From: Hofstenia miamia
Taxonomy: Eukaryota > Xenacoelomorpha > Acoela > Hofsteniidae
Assembly (NCBI GenBank): GCA_900660155.1
Contig: CABFPE010000171.1
Location: 1,038,380-1,102,379 of the forward strand
Reading direction: 5' to 3'
DNA: 64,000 bases
This document shows, in pieces, positions 45,301-56,179 of this stretch. How positions within the stretch are numbered: the first letter of the stretch is position 1; every line of letters begins with the position of its first letter. The notes under the pieces are model-generated. The model was not told the DNA's origin. It searched no databases and saw nothing but the letters and a program-made list of their open reading frames with translations. The translations under genes were made by a program, and so were the position numbers.

Positions 45301-45740
45301 TCATTTCACAAACATTACCGAATAATAATTACAAACTGAGTGATGGTAGAATTTTACACTTTCAAAATTTAAAAAGGGCGACAAAGGACATAGAACAAGC
45401 AAAATTAAATGAAAATGCACAATTTAAATTTATAGAAAATAATGATGGTATATATTGTGAAATGGATGATCTCGACAGTGTAGCAGAAGAAGAATTTCAA
45501 GAAGAGTACAACCCTACGCAGGGAGATGATGAAGTCAAGAGAAGAGTAATGCCCCAGAGGGCTGTAAAAAATAAAAATAAATATGACCCAGAGATATGGG
45601 ATTTAAATTTAGTAACTCCATTTAGATTAGATAATGAAAAGGACCAACAGCAGATCACCATTGAAGAGCAGAAGAATACGCAGGAAATCCCCAAAATCCG
45701 ATTGTCAGTTAAAGGGCATGACGAGGGGAGAGAATTCTAG
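42386..45740 (+). pseudogene. Pol, second copy: RT, RNase H, integrase (gypsy fossil)
   Basis: RT (42700-43500) has RLPCRRVPENLKEKY, RLCIDFRKLNDVTKKDAY and the active-site block AYIDDILI. RNase H (43600-43950) has LDCDASNVAIGACLG. Integrase follows as the best preserved part: an HHCC zinc domain with HEKGHIGI and CTTCL, then the DDE core with VIVDNFTKYARM, ISDRGVQFES and ANGAVERLN, then a C-terminal LWSGPFFIS block. No chromodomain is seen. About half a dozen breaks, mainly in the RT and RNase H part, while integrase and its tail read through. The end overlaps the start of the peptide-repeat frame. Confidence 0.8.
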
Positions 45741-46331
45741 CAGTCATGGTGGAAGCACAAGGTCTCCGCAATCCGATTGTCAATTAAGGGGCATGAGGAT
45801 TGAGCAGTCTTCACTGGTTAACAGAAGAAGACAAGTGCGACGAAAATCTCCACAATCCGATTGTCATTTAAAGGGCATGGGGGTGGAGACAACACCAAAG
45901 AGATCACTCTCCACCAAATGTCAGTTAAAGGGCAGGCGGATAAGAGAGGGCCACTGTCAGGATACCGATCATCATTTAAAGGGCGTGAGGTTGGACCAAA
46001 AATCAAGCTCATCAATGGAACACTCCCCCAAATCCAGCAGAACTCAAAGTCAATTAAAGGGCGGAGAGTACAAAGCTATGCGAATAAGTCCTCGACTGCA
46101 ATTAAAGGCAGCAGGTACTAAAGTCTGTGGTCAATACGTTGACCCGGATATTCAAGAGATCAGTGAAAAATCGGAAATGGACATTTCAGAACAACCGTCA
46201 ACGAGTTCATTCACAACCCACAGTTCGCAGCCATTCTCACATAGGCAATCATCCACCACAACAAAGTCATCGAGATCAGAGGAGTGAGAAAGTAGAATGA
46301 CGAAAATTGGGAAAGATAAAATCCACCCATA
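45634..46331 (+). CDS. Peptide-repeat accessory frame after integrase (gypsy fossil)
   Basis: This frame overlaps the end of integrase and encodes a basic, Ser-rich protein of about 217 residues. It contains seven imperfect copies of a short motif: SDCQLKGM, SDCQLRGM, SDCHLKGM, TKCQLKGR, TDHHLKGV, TQSQLKGG and PRLQLKAA. The copies start at 45698, 45773, 45857, 45914, 45965, 46043 and 46091. All spacings are multiples of three, so the repeat is kept at protein level. It ends in a Ser/Thr-rich tail with FTTHSSQPFSHRQSSTTTKS. I do not recognise the protein. No signal peptide or membrane segment is visible, which argues against an envelope. Confidence 0.6.
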
Positions 46332-46873
46332 NGCATGAGGATTGAGCAGTCTTCACTGGTTAACAGAAGAAGACAAGTGCGACGAAAATCTCCACAATCC
46401 GATTGTCATTTAAAGGGCATGGGGGTGGAGACAACACCAAAGAGATCACTCTCCACCAAATGTCAGTTAAAGGGCAGGCGGATAAGAGAGGGCCACTGTC
46501 AGGATACCGATCATCATTTAAAGGGCGTGAGGTTGGACCAAAAATCAAGCTCATCAATGGAACACTCCCCCAAATCCAGCAGAACTCAAAGTCAATTAAA
46601 GGGCGGAGAGTACAAAGCTATGCGAATAAGTCCTCGACTGCAATTAAAGGCAGCAGGTACTAAAGTCTGTGGTCAATACGTTGACCCGGATATTCAAGAG
46701 ATCAGTGAAAAATCGGAAATGGACATTTCAGAACAACCGTCAACGAGTTCATTCACAACCCACAGTTCGCAGCCATTCTCACATAGGCAATCATCCACCA
46801 CAACAAAGTCATCGAGATCAGAGGAGTGAGAAAGTAGAATGACGAAAATTGGGAAAGATAAAATCCACCCATA
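46332..46873. repeat. 541-bp exact duplication around a single N (assembly join)
   Basis: Bases 45791-46331 recur at 46333-46873 after one N at 46332. The second copy of the peptide-repeat region here is therefore an unmerged contig overlap and should not be counted as extra repeats. Confidence 0.9.
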
Positions 46874-47690
46874 CTTTATAGCAAACAGAAAAATATGTTA
46901 TAATTCGCAGGATAATTTGTCACCAGAAACGAAACAATTTTTACAACAGAACTCATCGACAAAAGAAACAGAGGCATCGGTGATTCCCATTGTAATCGAC
47001 AAACAAAACAGGCCAGTATGCAACACGATTGTAGCATATTCGAGAGATATGAAGGAAGTATTTAACCGACCTTACTTCAAAAGTATGGTTCATATAACAT
47101 TTGAAGAGAAATTCACACTAAAAGATGTCCAGAAATTGATTAAGAATAAGAACAAGCTGATAGAAAAATGTGAACAGGTCAATCTAGACAGAGAGCACTT
47201 AATGATTATATATTTCATTAAAATAGCAGAGATGGTATTGAGAAACTTGGAAGAACACGTTGAAGAAATGCTAAAAATGGCCAAACAATATAAGATGAAA
47301 GTAATAATAATTGTCAGAACGCGAGAAGGAGAGGAAGTACCAGAATTTCTACAAAACTTAGAAGACAAATTGGAAAATGTGTTTATAATGGAGAAAAGTG
47401 GCGAAGCAATATCAGAGATGATTAATATAGATTTGAAAATAAACACCATCACGCCAGCAGAAAGAATAATGGTCGAGCTGAAAATAGCAATTGATATGTA
47501 TTATCAAGTGAAAACCATGGAAATGCTTGGAATGAGAGAAAATCTAGAAGAAACAGGAAACCTGTACGTAAAATGTAGCATGAACCAGACACCGGAACAT
47601 CTAAGAAGTATCATGAGCATGTGGAAAGGAATGAAAACAGAGAAGCCTGTACACGGAGAATGGCCCAGGATTTACATAATATCGCGATAA
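46839..47690 (+). CDS. Accessory frame 1, unknown function (gypsy fossil)
   Basis: Begins with ATG ten bases after the stop of the peptide-repeat frame and encodes 283 residues. It is rich in Lys and Glu, with helix-prone stretches (FTLKDVQKLIKNKNKLIEK, EEHVEEMLKMAKQY) and a short hydrophobic strand MKVIIIVRTREG followed by an acidic stretch, as in a mixed alpha/beta fold. There is no signal peptide, no membrane helix and no furin-like site, so it does not look like a retroviral envelope. I do not recognise it. Confidence 0.55.
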   Translation: MTKIGKDKIHPYFIANRKICYNSQDNLSPETKQFLQQNSSTKETEASVIPIVIDKQNRPVCNTIVAYSRDMKEVFNRPYFKSMVHITFEEKFTLKDVQKLIKNKNKLIEKCEQVNLDREHLMIIYFIKIAEMVLRNLEEHVEEMLKMAKQYKMKVIIIVRTREGEEVPEFLQNLEDKLENVFIMEKSGEAISEMINIDLKINTITPAERIMVELKIAIDMYYQVKTMEMLGMRENLEETGNLYVKCSMNQTPEHLRSIMSMWKGMKTEKPVHGEWPRIYIISR

Positions 47691-47773
47691 AAACCTACCA
47701 TAGAACAGTAGAGATGGCATTAATGGAAATTAGAAAGGCGTACGAGATGGACTCGAAATGAAATTTCAGAAAT

Positions 47774-48916
47774 ATGATTTTTGAAGAAGTTAATGCACCA
47801 CATATAAGAGTACGGACATCAATATGGATATTGAGTATAGCCTTGACAAACAATGAAAAGCTAGTATTGCCAATCAGAAGAAAAGAAAAGAAAGCCATGG
47901 CAAAGAATAAAAAGTACGAGATAGCAATAGCTCTGATACTGGTCAACGTAAAACAGTGGTTGCTACAGTATGTAGAAATATTGTCACTATCGTCGACTAA
48001 GAAAGTTCAACAGAAGTTCGAAAAATTTTACACGCGATTTTTAACACAACAAAATATGTTAGGCAGACCAAGTGTGGTAGAACTTGCCAACAAAACGGGA
48101 ATATGTCCCACGGAAATAGACATATTGAATGATGAAGCCAAGAAATTTATGTGGGGAGCAACTTTGAATACGAAACTAAAATCCTTAAAGCAACAACCAT
48201 CGCTAACAACTCATAATCTAATTAAGAGAGAAAGTGCTAGCACACTGGAGACAATTAAAGAAATTGAAAGGAAAGAAATTAACAAGACGATTACACAAGA
48301 GATGAAAAAGTACATTCGCGAATATCCTCAATGTGTGTATATGAAGATAATAAAGAAATCGGAAATAATGAGAAAAGAAGGAGAAAACAAACCAATAGAA
48401 ATTATCAAGATGGTTAGTAAATCACAAGAGGAAATGCGGGTGGAAAAAATTTTGCCACAATCAAACACAATCGCATTAGCCCCTGAAACTCAAAGAGAAA
48501 TAGACAAAGTTAACATGGAGAAATGGGGTGAAAGAGAGCCTAGCAAGATATCATGGGTGGATACAGACGACGAACGCCTATTGGTGGAAATAACAGTGAG
48601 AATAGAAAAAACGGACAATATAGTACAGAGAATTTATGGTGAAGTTTACGAAAAAGAAACGAAATCAATGATAAAGATATTGTGCACCAAAGCATTCACG
48701 AAACAAGAAATTAACCAGATGCTACAACCACAAAACCAATTGGCAGTTGATATAGAATGCATCACTTCAAAAATCGTGATAAAAGCTGAAACCGCTCAAA
48801 ATCTAATGAAGCATGGACTGACAAACATGTTTTGGGAAAATATCAAAACAAGTAAGAACAATTATCCTGCTACGTTTGGGATGGCAACTACATCTAAAAT
48901 GGAAGGCTCATATTAA
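47774..48916 (+). CDS. Accessory frame 2, unknown function (gypsy fossil)
   Basis: 380 residues, basic and helix-prone, with no membrane segment or signal peptide. Visible features are a basic stretch RRKEKKAMAKNKKYE near residue 35, many Lys/Glu repeats in the middle and a C-terminal part richer in beta-prone residues. It lies in another frame from accessory frame 1. Whether it is a separate gene or part of a larger broken one cannot be decided here. No resemblance to gag, pol or env. Confidence 0.5.
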   Translation: MIFEEVNAPHIRVRTSIWILSIALTNNEKLVLPIRRKEKKAMAKNKKYEIAIALILVNVKQWLLQYVEILSLSSTKKVQQKFEKFYTRFLTQQNMLGRPSVVELANKTGICPTEIDILNDEAKKFMWGATLNTKLKSLKQQPSLTTHNLIKRESASTLETIKEIERKEINKTITQEMKKYIREYPQCVYMKIIKKSEIMRKEGENKPIEIIKMVSKSQEEMRVEKILPQSNTIALAPETQREIDKVNMEKWGEREPSKISWVDTDDERLLVEITVRIEKTDNIVQRIYGEVYEKETKSMIKILCTKAFTKQEINQMLQPQNQLAVDIECITSKIVIKAETAQNLMKHGLTNMFWENIKTSKNNYPATFGMATTSKMEGSY

Positions 48917-49262
48917 GAGATAGAGAAGCATACAATGACTATGCTATTAAAATGTACGCCACTGCTGACTATTTCAGTACCAATGCTATTCCCTATATGG
49001 AGATTGAAAAACAAAAAGCAAGTAAAAGCGTTGTGGCATGAGGAGAATACTTACGTAAACAGATTGGAAGAAGCAGAGAAGATTGTTAGAGATTAATGAT
49101 ATAGGAAATCAAAAGAAATATTAATGCGGAATGATAACAAAGAAAGAGTGTATATTGAAGGAGAAGTTACCCCATACGACCTGTATCATGAATGCGACGC
49201 TATACACAAACAAATAAAGAAGGTGTGAAAGGAAATCGAAAAAAAGAAAGACACAAACAGTC

Positions 49263-49826
49263 ATGTTATTCTCTGGAATAAATGACATAGTGTGGGGCGA
49301 ACTTTGGAGTCCGACATATCAATATTATGATGTAATGCGTCAAGCAGAGATAAAAACAATGGTACGACTGGGGAAAAACAATCCAGATCAAATACCTAGA
49401 GAAGAAGTACGGAATAACATAAGTGCATTCTATGACAAAGCTTCTATATCAAAATCGTTAAGATCTATGTATGAATTCTTCTACCCAAATACAACAATAA
49501 AGCCCGAGCTGGCTCACATGAGTAGAGTAGATGCGATAATGACACTAATGATAGCAATCAAAGGACTGAAACTATACGAGAAATACTACGAGGAATTTAA
49601 TGGAAAGTTAAATGAATTACGCACTATATGCACAATATCAAACAAATTACAAAATCTGATGTTTCTGAAACACAAGAAATTGGTAACTACAGAAAAGGAA
49701 GTAGTGTTGAATCTAACTAAAGAAGAAAAGTTCGAGAAAACTGAATGGGAGATGCCAGAAGCGAACATGATGATAAAACAGGCGGTGGAAATGGTACATG
49801 GAGAAAGAGTCGTGATCCTTAATTAG
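49263..49826 (+). CDS. Accessory frame 3, unknown function (gypsy fossil)
   Basis: 187 residues ending 17 bases before the 3' LTR, starting near FSGINDIVWGELWSPTYQYY. It is mostly helical by composition (MIAIKGLKLYEKYYEEFNGK) with no transmembrane segment. Its place just before the polypurine tract is where env sits in envelope-bearing gypsy elements, but the sequence has none of the expected env features. Function unknown. Confidence 0.5.
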   Translation: MLFSGINDIVWGELWSPTYQYYDVMRQAEIKTMVRLGKNNPDQIPREEVRNNISAFYDKASISKSLRSMYEFFYPNTTIKPELAHMSRVDAIMTLMIAIKGLKLYEKYYEEFNGKLNELRTICTISNKLQNLMFLKHKKLVTTEKEVVLNLTKEEKFEKTEWEMPEANMMIKQAVEMVHGERVVILN

Positions 49827-49832
49827 CTATGC

Positions 49833-49843
49833 TGGAGGGGGAG
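49833..49843 (+). promoter_or_regulatory. Polypurine tract
   Basis: TGGAGGGGGAG ends directly at the first base of the 3' LTR. A purine run in this place primes plus-strand DNA synthesis in LTR elements. Confidence 0.8.
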
Positions 49844-50525
49844 TGTAACATAATTCAAATCATGTGTGGTCAAATTGAGAGAAACAAAGGAAAAGACTAA
49901 GACTGAATTTTGATATAAATATTAATTGTACAACACATGATTATGATTAGTTAATTATTTGTAAAATTTATAAGCAGTAATTTTTCTATTAATTAATTTG
50001 CAGTACAAAAGGTATTACATGTAAGGCATGATAACAAGCTAATGCATTCAGGTTGCGAGTCTCCTTTATATTACAACATCATTAATAACAAGAACAATCA
50101 ATGCATTAAATTAGTAGGTTATCCACACATTGTCACGATTTCATTATCACACAACATTTCATGCACTGAGACTTCATTGTGACGATTGGTGTTTCTTTTG
50201 ATGCGAAAGTGTTCATTGGAATTAATAATTACATCGTAGTTCTTCAATTCCTCTTTGTGCTTTGCCTCAGGTCGGGTGTGTAACCCTGTACTTTGTACCA
50301 ACCATCTCCTGTCTTGAACCTAAATTACTGTTGTTACTCCGAGCGTCGAATATAGTTGTTGCCTAGATATTAGTCTAAGTGTTAAGTAACTACAAGTAAG
50401 AACAAAAGAATAGAGATGGAATTTGGAATCTGTCACCTACCTTACTCGGTAAAAATAGGAAATAGTCAATGTAGCTCCTAAATTACATTTAAGTTTACTA
50501 GTTGGAAGGTTGTCAAGATTCTACA
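49844..50525 (+). repeat. 3' LTR of the gypsy element
   Basis: Starts TGTAACATAATTCAAATCAT and ends AGGTTGTCAAGATTCTACA, about 0.68 kb. Both ends align with the 5' LTR with roughly 2-3 percent differences by eye; it is shorter internally. It is followed by the ATAT target duplication. Confidence 0.9.
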
Positions 50526-50552
50526 ATATTAACTGAATATGTGTTAAATTTT

Positions 50553-50655
50553 AAAGTCATAAGAAACAAAATTTACCAATGTTACATTTAAATTATAAAA
50601 ATAATTAACCAATTTCATATTTTCAACATTACGCTAATGTACTTATTACACTATG
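50553..50655 (+). repeat. ~100-bp diverged direct repeat, copy 1
   Basis: AATTTACCAATGTTACATTT and the following ATTATAAAAAT, TAACCAATTTCAT and CTAATGTACTTATTA blocks recur in the same order at 51868-51970. Around 15 percent of positions differ by eye. No coding potential. Confidence 0.65.
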
Positions 50656-51867
50656 CTAATGACCAGCAAACTAAGCTATGTTAGTGAAGAAGTGTGAGAC
50701 TTATCTTTGGTGCTAAGATTTTTTTGCCAACTGCATGCATATGAATCAGATGAAGGTTTATTCACATAATATGGAAAACAATGTTTTTATAGAAAGTAAG
50801 CTTTGCTAACAACTTGAAACAAAATGTCTTGTAAAACTATAAATTTAAAGCTAAATATTTTTACTCACATAAATTGTTTATTATTCCAATTAACATTGTG
50901 GAGTATATTTATCCTGTGTTTAAATTTACAGGTGATGTTATACGCTAATTTAACATGGTTAATCCCCTTTTCTTTTTAACCAAATTAAAGTGATGCATTA
51001 AAATTTCTTCAAATTATTAACAAAGTTCTATTTGTTGATGCTGAGTAATCTAATAGGCTGAAAGCATAATTTCTTGGTGGAATGTAGCGCTTGTAGGGTG
51101 TGTTGCACTGGGACAAAGACAACTAATGTTTGTTGCAAATGATTGGTTTCAGAACCACAAAAATTGTTGATTTTTTTACAATGCAAAATTTCAAAATTGT
51201 TTAAGGCCTAAGAGAATGGTTTTGTCAGAAATAAAACTCTAGAAAATATATCTATTTCACAGATAACAATATCAACTCCGTGTTCATTTTTAAGGATTAG
51301 CAATGTTCATTTTCCTATATTTGTAAAAGAGAAGCAGATTGAGAAAATCTAAATAATCAAGTCTATGTAGTTGACAGTGCAAAACGTATCTGTTGACATA
51401 CCTTAGCACACAAAAATTGGCATTGATATTATAGTACTGAAGAATAAATGCATATTATTTTGAATTTCTCCTACATTTGAGCAAAATATAAGTCTTAAAT
51501 ATTATATTTGCTGTTCTTTCTTACGGATGATTAAATATTTATTGCAAAAACGTGATCCTATCTTTTTCAAAATTTTAAAAATTGGCTCAACTGAGTGCTA
51601 ATTGTTCCTTCTATGGTACATAAAAAATGCAAACAAAATCCTGATTGCATATCTGTTGTTTCTAAAAATTTGCGAGCATGTATTCTTAGTATAAATTCTC
51701 GTACTCAAGAGGTAAATATTAAATTATAATAGTTGAGACTTTTTTGAATGGAATGATGTATTTCAGTATAATGATGGTATAAATAATTTCTTTAGCAAAT
51801 ATATTATATGCCATGAACACATTGAATTTTTTGAATAATTCAAAAAAATTGCAGGTAAGTGATATGT

Positions 51868-51970
51868 ACAAAATTTAAGAAATAAAATTTACCAATTTTG
51901 CACTTAAATTATAAAAATATTAAGATAACCAATTTCATTTTTTCAAAGTTAAGCTAATGTACTTATTAAA
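51868..51970 (+). repeat. ~100-bp diverged direct repeat, copy 2
   Basis: Partner of 50553-50655, with a few extra bases between blocks. The origin is unknown; it could be part of a non-autonomous element. Confidence 0.65.
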
Positions 51971-54188
51971 CAAATTTTATAAAATATAACTTCAAAATAC
52001 TATTATTGTATTCAATTTTAAAATAATATTATAGAATATGTATTTTCAGTTATGAAATACATTACTAGTCCATTCCAGTGAAAATTTATTAATTTACACG
52101 TGGACTTGACAATTTTGCCTCGAAATTCACCATTTCATATGATTTTAATAATCACTGTCTTAGACGGTTTTCATGATGTTTTCTAAATTGAAGTTCCTTA
52201 GCACTATATGCTTTCCCACGCGTCCATAAATTTTATGCAGACAATATAAATATGTATGATTCATATATGTATATATTATGAAAATTCAATATAACTTAGT
52301 TTGTAAATTGCTCCTGTAACGTCGATTTTCTCTTCATACATTTGAAATTAATAACTCGCAAGTTGTGGCTTTGCAATTCATCACCAAAAAACAAACCATT
52401 AACATTTCAACGACGTTTGGAATTATGCAATTCTTTGCGAGAATAAGCACTAATACAAGTTCATACTGTGCTATTTGATCGACAATAAATTTACGACTGT
52501 ATGCATTTGTTATAAAAACTGGACAATTTTTTAAATTTACTTACCATTTGTAACATTGAAATTGCTTAGTGAATATCTTATAGCTACATATTATGTTATT
52601 ATAATTGACCAAAAAGTCATAATTTTTAAACTGTGTTACTTGTCAATATCTCTAGTAATTTTATGTTAATATTTTTTGCTGATCATTTTACCATAATTGG
52701 TTTACAGCAATTCTTAAAATTAACTAATATTTTCTTTTCTTGGAAATGTATGCTAAGCTGAAACAGCATCTGAGTGAAGCACCTTATGCAATAGGTAGCT
52801 GTTAGCTGTTTATGCGGCAGTTGGCTGCACACACAGTTTCTTCTAAATTTTTAAATATTCTTAATATGGTTCAAATATTCGTTGGTTCAAATGACACTCA
52901 TCGAAAAAATTTGAAAAATTATTTGGTGCATGTATTTTGACCATATGCTGTTGCTTTTCATTGCAGTCTATTTTTTAAATTTTGAGTTGTCACGAAAACA
53001 GCGCCGCCATTCATGCATGTCTTAGCGTCTTCAGTACTGATGTGCCATTTATGGAAGACAAAAAACCTTTTGGAACAGTAAGTTATCTCCAGGTGTGACC
53101 TATATGGTAGGGCCATATTTTTCAAGAAATATTACTGTAAATTTTTTAGTTGTATTCAATTTATTTGCATAATTTAAGGATTAAGGCACCAGCTTTAAGA
53201 ATTTGAATCTCAGAGCTGTACAACGTTTGACATTTTCACGAAAATGATGCATATATTTTTCAAATATAAGGAATACACATATTACTCATATATGGTAAAT
53301 TATGTTTCATTAAACACCAAATTTCCTACAAGGAAAGAAAAAATTTGTCTAAAGTATTTAGTAAATATGTTTTTTGTAATTGGAAACTATGATATTTTAA
53401 GGCGAATATTTTATGAAGCAATGTTCTCTATTATACAGCCAATTTAATGTCTATACTCCATTATATTTTTCACACATTAGACTAATTTCACAATATATGT
53501 ATTTTGCACTTAAAGCCTCTATTGAAATCGATTTTCATGTCATAGTATAACCTTTTCTAAGCCCATATTTGAAATATTTAAATTGGAAATTTAGCAATAT
53601 AATTTCTAATGAGATATTATCATAACTGGAAGAATGCCACAGTCGCTACTAATTACTGACCACACGTTAGTTTATATCGAAATTTCTAAACTTTATCTAA
53701 TTAACGTACTGTCTATACATATATGTTTATGATCCTGTATGTAAACATTATGCTCAAGTGCGCAAACCAACGCGCCAGTGAAGTTCTACAATTCATATTG
53801 GCTCATGAAATTAGCCAAAACAGAAATCGTGCCATAGTTTAATTTACAACTAATGGTATATTTTATGTAATCCGAATAATACTCTAAACACAAAGAATTC
53901 AATTTAAGGCCTTCAGATTTTTTATATTTTAAGCACTAACTTGAAGTCAGGCAGTGAACTGCCTTTTCATAAGGAACTCCTTCAATGGAATCTCCACTAT
54001 ATTTGCAACTGCCTTAATGTTAATTTAATTCAAAGTATTTGTTTAATAAGTATATTTTGATGCCACTCCAATGAAAATTTGAAGATTATAGCTATATTTT
54101 ACTGTACATATGCAATAAAGAATTTGATTAGAGTCATAACATAGGATTAGGGTTAGTAACATTTTGGTATATATTAATATCTTTCTCC

Positions 54189-54363
54189 GAATTGTTGTTA
54201 GATTATACTTAACTAGATAAAACCATCCATAAAATTTTAAATTTCTTATTCTATTCCATTTTGTGTAACTAAATATACAGTACGTTCATTAAATTTTGAT
54301 AGACTTTGGATCCATTTTAAATGTTTGCTTTATAAAAATTTCAGGTCTAAAATCACAAAGGCG

Positions 54364-54395
<32 letters not shown>

Positions 54396-54827
54396 AACAA
54401 CAAAGGGTCGGTTAATCCAGTCAGGTTAAAACCGGTTAATCTGCAAAAGCCGGTTAATCAGGTTAAAATCCAGTTAAGAAATTTAATTCGATTTTCAGAA
54501 TATAATGATTACAATAATTGCAGCTTTACGAAACAATATAGCAGTGATGGCAAAGGGTGCAAGGATTTCTACTTGTTGTCATTCAAATTTTGAAATTGTA
54601 ATAATAAAAAATTATGAAATTTAACAGAAAATAATGCACCGACGTATTTGAATTGTTGCTAGAGTATATTTTAATCAGATAAAATCCTTCATAAAATCCT
54701 AAATTTCATATTTTACTCCATTTTGTGCAACTACATACATTTCTTTCATTAAATTCTGATAGACCTTTGCGCTTATTTCCATAAATGTTTGCTATTAGAA
54801 ATGTCATGTCTAAAACCCGGAAGACGG

Positions 54828-54904
<77 letters not shown>

Positions 54905-55083
54905 GTTAGCACAAAGGAATAGATCTATTTAATTTTGAAGGATAGAAAAAAATATTTTTCTTTTTAATTTGAATATGATTCTGATTTTAAAAGATCCGGT
55001 TAAAACCAGTTAAAATCCGGTTAAGTTAAGAAGATATCCGGTCCGGTTAATCCGGTTAAAGTATATTGGGACGTACAGCACTA
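54189..55083 (+). repeat. Diverged tandem module with TA runs and CCGGTTAA clusters
   Basis: Unit A starts GAATTGTTGTTAGA at 54189 and unit B starts GAATTGTTGCTAGA at 54650, a period of about 461 bp. Both share blocks such as AGATAAAA, CCATTTTGTG, TTCATTAAATT and TGATAGAC, then reach a TA microsatellite (54365-54390; 54835-54860, the latter followed by (ATT)n to about 54905), and end in a cluster of GGTTAA/CCGGTTAA words (54410-54476; 54992-55067). The right edge ends CAGCACTA; on the minus strand this is TAGTGCTG followed by the repeats, like a hAT terminus. The left terminus was not identified. Confidence 0.6.
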
Positions 55084-55519
55084 ATATAAACTAGTTTTTA
55101 ATCTGAAAGATTCACCAGATTATGACACCAGAATCTCAAACTTTGACAGAATTTAATTTAAACTATTACTTTAGATGAGTGACATTTTATTGGCGTTGAA
55201 ATACCGCGGAAATTTTTTATTTATAGCTTTTAGCTTGACAGCCTTCAACTGCAGTAGCAATTTTTCAATACGCTGCATTGCGAAACTAGAACATACTTTG
55301 AATTTCAGAAAGCAATATCAATATCTAATAAATTTTTCATGTAATTTGAAATTGTTGATATGAGTAGTTCAACGAAAAGGTTTAAGCCAGCTAACTCTAT
55401 ACAATGCTTTTCCAACATTTTCTTCCAAGAAGTAGTTTGATAGATTAATTGAATTCCCACTAAAATCAAACTTTAGTTGGTATTAGAGTGTCAATTTTTT
55501 GCTACAATTTATACGCGAA

Positions 55520-56075
55520 TGAGTTTAATAAATACTTTACTAGGTTTAATAAAGATAAACCTAAGGATACGTTGCTTGTAGAATCAATTTTAGGAAAACT
55601 TGATCCTCCTCTACTTACATATTCAGATGTTACTGATGTCTATGGAAAGTAGCTAATAATACATCGAGAGGACTTGATAGAATTCCAGCTTGGTTATATA
55701 ATCGATTTAAAAACGAGCTCATTGAATCATACTACTAAATTCTTCAAAAGGGTTTTTCTGAATGCCAATATCCTGATAGCTGGAAGAAAGATGTAGTTAC
55801 TGCCTTCACAAGGGTGGGAAAATTAGTCAGATTGATGCCAAGCTTCACCGACCTATATCTATTACAACAATTTCTGTAATTTCAACTGTACCTGATCCCA
55901 TGCAATTTGCATATAAACTCACTTCGTTCCACAACAGATGCATATCTGTGCTAGCTTGACCACATTTTCACTGCACTCGATAAATATGATACCATAGTAG
56001 TAAAGGCTTTCTTCCTTGACTACTCATTGGCGTTCAATACTGTACTTCAGAATTTACTACTTAATGAAATAACAC
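55520..56075 (+). pseudogene. LINE ORF2 remnant (linker and RT N-terminal part)
   Basis: Decayed frames read GLDRIPAWLYNRF (compare the family's GPDGIPAWLLK), then KLHRPISITTI (RT entry, usually LRPISLT), then LRSTTDAYL and LDKYDTIVVKAFFLDYSLAFNTV, which is RT block A with its Asp. Several stops and frameshifts interrupt it, and nothing after block A is recognisable. It is a Jockey/CR1-type LINE different from the one at 8.6 kb by its wording of these blocks. Confidence 0.65.
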
Positions 56076-56179
56076 TTGTGCTTCCACAACAATTATATTT
56101 TATTAAAATTAGATAACCATGAAAAGATGTGTGTGTTTTAGCGTAGCTAAGAGATAGGAAAACTATAACATAGAATGCG

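Larger units (their letters stand above)
35371..50525 (+). mobile_element. Gypsy-type LTR retrotransposon (fossil) with accessory region
   Basis: Plus-strand element flanked by a 4-bp target duplication ATAT (35367-35370 and 50526-50529). Order: 5' LTR, primer site, gag, protease, RT, RNase H, integrase, a peptide-repeat region, accessory frames, polypurine tract, 3' LTR. Part of pol is present twice around a 1,000-N gap, and 541 bp are repeated around a single N, so the true element is shorter, perhaps 11-12 kb. It is broken: roughly a dozen or more breaks, most in pol, while gag looks whole. The LTRs differ at about 2-3 percent of shared positions by eye, suggesting a geologically recent insertion of perhaps a few million years or less, if both LTRs belong to one insertion. 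Confidence 0.9.
50530..54188. other. AT-rich non-coding stretch
   Basis: No supported gene; the longest frame is 67 codons (53244-53447). It contains the diverged repeat pair at 50553-50655 and 51868-51970. Confidence 0.6.

Noticed and set aside
45818-46663. Frames repeated identically at a distance of 542 bp
   Set aside because: Products of the unmerged 541-bp contig overlap, and alternative frames of the peptide-repeat region.
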